From positions 14,737 to 78,736 of the forward strand of contig DASYKS010000019.1 of assembly GCA_035995205.1 (NCBI GenBank): DNA of 64,000 bases, in the 5' to 3' direction. Below, piece after piece: positions 61,783 through 64,000 of the stretch. A program made the translations under genes and the position numbers. The DNA comes from DASYKS01 sp035995205 (GTDB taxonomy: Bacteria; Acidobacteriota; Thermoanaerobaculia; Multivoradales; UBA5704). Position 1 is the first letter of the stretch, and every line of letters begins with the position of its first letter. The notes under the pieces are model-generated. The model was not told where the DNA came from. It worked only from the letters and a program-made list of their open reading frames with translations, and did not search any database.

Positions 61783-64000
61783 GCGGCCCGCTCGGCCACC
61801 CGCTCCAGCACCCGCGCGTCGCGGAAGCGGAGGATCATGGCGAGGCCGCCGCCGATCAGCATCAGGTAGAGCCCGAACCAAACCATCTCGATCAACGGCT
61901 TGGTCGTCACGTCGACCGCGAGCTTCGCGGGATTGGCGACCCCTCCGATCTCGATCTGCACGTTGCCGGCGGAGGCGTTGATCCCGGCCACCCGGATCGC
62001 TCCCCCTCCAGGGAGATCGGTGGCAGGCGTCTCGACCTGGCCGTTGGCCGGATTCAGCCGATAGACCGGCCGCACCTTCGTCGTCTGCCCGTTGCGGGTC
62101 ACGTCGAACACGGTGCCGATGGTGATCTGCTTGCCGCTCGCCATCTGGGCCAGCGCGTTGCCGTTGGCGTTCAGGTCGAACCCTTCGAACTTGACCTGGA
62201 CGTCGCCGACCTTGCCTTCCTGCCCTTTGGAGAGGGCGAGCTGCGGCTGCCCCGGATCGTATTGGATCGGCGAGATGTAGAGATCCGAGCTGAGTCTCTT
62301 CTTGATGTCTGGGTTGACCATCAGCTGCTGGGTGCGCTGGTTCAAGAACATCCGCGGATAGAGCGAGTAGCTGTCGCCGTTCGCCTCGACGACCTGGATC
62401 TCCATCCGGTCGCGCCGCTCTTCCTCGGTCGGCGGCAGGTAACGCGTGAACGTATAGGTCCGGCCGTTGCTCTTGACCGGCTTGCCCTGTTCGAGCGTCA
62501 GCTTGGTGCTCTCGTCGTAGGCGGACGAGGCGAGAATGCCGAGCAGCATCATCCCCACTCCGGCGTGGGCGAGATAACCGCCCGCCGCGCGCAGGCCGCC
62601 CACCCGCCATTTCGAGATCGTCTTGTGCAGGTTCGTGGCGAGCGCGAGCGCCGCGAACAGGACCAGCACGATGTCGAGCGCGTCGTGGACCTTCCAGGCG
62701 ACGAACGCGACCGCGATCAGGGTTCCGCCGATCAGCGGCGCGACCATCTTCTTGATCAGGTCGCCGAACTTGTCCCCTTTCCAGGTGAGATAGGGGAGGA
62801 AGGTGAGCAGCACGGCGATCGCGATCGCGATCGGCTTGTTGACCAGGTTGTACCACTCGGGCCCGACCTGGCCCGGGTTGGCGCGCAGCCGGGTGAGCAG
62901 CGGCGCCGAGGTGCCGAACGTGATCACCAGGGCCGAGATCGAGATGGCGATCGTCGCGAGCACCAGGAAGGTGCCGCGCGACAGAATCGGATCTTCGTTG
63001 GCCTCGGTGGGCACTTTGCGCAGCCGGGTCGCGAGCAGCCAGATCGACAGGCCGACGAAGGTCGCCATCAGCGCGATCAGCCAGCGCGAGATGCCGAGAT
63101 CGACGAAGCTGTGGACCGAGAAATCGGCGAGCACTCCGGAGCGGGTGAGGAAGGTGCCGTAGAGCACGGCGAGGTAGGCCATCGAAGCGATCACGTAGTT
63201 GGCCCGGCGGAAGCGCTTTCGGGTGCGCTCCATGTGCAGGCCGTGAACCAGGACCGTCAGGCAGAGCCAGGGGATCAACGACGCGTTCTCGACCGGATCC
63301 CAGCCCCAGAATCCCCCCCAGCCGAGCGTCTTGTAGGCCCAATAGCCGCCCATCAGGATCGCGCAGCCGAGCACCAGGAAGCCGAACAGCGCCCAGGGGA
63401 ACGCCCGCGCGGCCCAGCCGTCGTAGTCGCGCCGCCAGAGCGAGGCCATGGCGAACGCGAACGGAATCGCGGTCGCGGCATAACCGATGAACATGATCGG
63501 CGGATGGATCACCATCCAGTCGTCCTGCAGTAGCGGGTTCAATCCCTGCCCGTCGACCGGCGACTGCGCGAGCATGACGAACGGGTTCTGGCGCACCAGG
63601 ATGAAGATCAAACCGAGCAGGGTGGCGATGTAGATCACCATCACCGAGGCCTCGCTCTTGCCCGCCGTCCGCTGAACGAGCAGGCCGAGCATGGTGCCCC
63701 AGAACAGCCAGATCAGGAAGCTCCCCTTCTGGCCGGCCCAGAACGACGCGAACTGATAATGGCCGGGCAGATCGAGCCCCGAGTACTGGAACACGTACTC
63801 GATGCGGAAATCCCGCATCAGGAGCACCAGGATCAGCATCAGGGCGGTGAGCCCGATCGCCGCGGCGAAACAGGCGTAGGCGCGGCGGGAAAAAGCGATC
63901 GCCGAAGCGTCGCCCGCAAGCGCCTGGGAGTAGCCCCAAACGCCCGCCAAGGCGAAGATCAGCGCGCTCCAGATCGCGACCGCGCCGGGTAGGTAGAGAT
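61779..64000 (-). CDS. ccmF: Cytochrome c-type biogenesis protein CcmF (5' end outside window)
   Basis: About 740 residues are visible. The haem-handling WWD domain is clear: WGGFWGWDPVENASLIPWL, with conserved histidines in QDDWMVIHPPIMFIGY and LHMERTRKRF. Many transmembrane helices are present, and a periplasmic C-terminal domain of about 200 residues follows. CcmF with CcmH performs the haem ligation step of cytochrome c maturation (system I). The open frame continues to base 63998, so the true start lies further on. The protein end overlaps the glycosyltransferase start. Other ccm genes are presumably upstream. Confidence 0.9.
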   Translation of the reverse strand, partial: LYLPGAVAIWSALIFALAGVWGYSQALAGDASAIAFSRRAYACFAAAIGLTALMLILVLLMRDFRIEYVFQYSGLDLPGHYQFASFWAGQKGSFLIWLFWGTMLGLLVQRTAGKSEASVMVIYIATLLGLIFILVRQNPFVMLAQSPVDGQGLNPLLQDDWMVIHPPIMFIGYAATAIPFAFAMASLWRRDYDGWAARAFPWALFGFLVLGCAILMGGYWAYKTLGWGGFWGWDPVENASLIPWLCLTVLVHGLHMERTRKRFRRANYVIASMAYLAVLYGTFLTRSGVLADFSVHSFVDLGISRWLIALMATFVGLSIWLLATRLRKVPTEANEDPILSRGTFLVLATIAISISALVITFGTSAPLLTRLRANPGQVGPEWYNLVNKPIAIAIAVLLTFLPYLTWKGDKFGDLIKKMVAPLIGGTLIAVAFVAWKVHDALDIVLVLFAALALATNLHKTISKWRVGGLRAAGGYLAHAGVGMMLLGILASSAYDESTKLTLEQGKPVKSNGRTYTFTRYLPPTEEERRDRMEIQVVEANGDSYSLYPRMFLNQRTQQLMVNPDIKKRLSSDLYISPIQYDPGQPQLALSKGQEGKVGDVQVKFEGFDLNANGNALAQMASGKQITIGTVFDVTRNGQTTKVRPVYRLNPANGQVETPATDLPGGGAIRVAGINASAGNVQIEIGGVANPAKLAVDVTTKPLIEMVWFGLYLMLIGGGLAMILRFRDARVLERVAERAA

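Noticed and set aside
59719..63939. A single 1406-residue protein
   Set aside because: The first half is an alternative reading of ccmF, with no homology and an Arg/Gly/Pro-rich composition. The true glycosyltransferase starts at the TTG at 61782.

Overview
The window is GC-rich bacterial chromosome with no rRNA, tRNA or phage genes that I could find. Several features point to Acidobacteriota, possibly near Thermoanaerobaculia. These are a MacB/FtsX-type orphan permease of the kind abundant in that phylum, a stand-alone SWIB protein, two DUF3857/transglutaminase-like proteins, decayed Uma2 genes, and a pilMNOPQ locus followed by Ig-fold lipoproteins. The placement is an inference from gene content. 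The cell is Gram-negative (secretin PilQ, a CsgG-type protein, lipoproteins).

Layout. 1-6.5 kb holds housekeeping genes: the end of an APH/AmgK-type kinase, TatA, a lytic transglycosylase, a Fis-type regulator, a SWIB protein, TerC, gamma-glutamyltransferase and an isolated transhydrogenase alpha subunit. 6.5-9.2 kb is accessory: two head-to-head arrays of a 21-bp repeat, a Uma2 fragment, a Fic-family gene that has lost its catalytic core, a nested palindrome, and a PIN toxin with a small partner. 9.2-22.5 kb holds the two DUF3857 proteins, an ECF sigma/ChrR-type anti-sigma pair, an acyltransferase, a DUF1223 protein, a broken Uma2 gene, a phosphoesterase, a membrane glycosyltransferase and a Ski2-like helicase. 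22.5-30 kb is the most unusual part. It contains a DUF433 orphan behind a 22-bp triple repeat, an AT-richer hydrolase/membrane-protein pair, a divergent leaderless promoter, a RibA-like protein coupled to a signal-less S8 protease, two adjacent genes sharing a C-P-x-x-x-F-x-P-S-x-E-A repeat, and a 14-unit array of 42-bp hairpins. 30-44 kb holds a TlpA-like thioredoxin, the permease, a MaeB malic enzyme, a CsgG-type protein, a vapB relic, a glycosyltransferase/FtsB/enolase run, a PIN/excisionase-type module and an SGNH hydrolase. 44-53.6 kb is the type IV pilus assembly operon plus three lipoproteins. 53.8-58.4 kb is a tightly overlapping run (TPR, roadblock, accB, accC, thiE, aroK). 58.5-64 kb has a phosphoesterase, a small toxin-antitoxin-like islet bounded by a perfect 21-bp direct repeat, a glycosyltransferase and ccmF.

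Three themes recur. First, toxin-antitoxin-type genes are decaying by in-frame internal deletion or frameshift (Fic, nucleotidyltransferase, Uma2, VapB). Second, tandem repeat arrays have unit lengths of 21, 22 and 42 bp, close to whole numbers of DNA helical turns. Third, several genes have a -10-like hexamer only 6-9 nt before the start codon and no Shine-Dalgarno sequence, which suggests leaderless transcripts. The best candidates for an undescribed system are the Cys/Pro repeat proteins at 27.1-28.8 kb and their neighbours.
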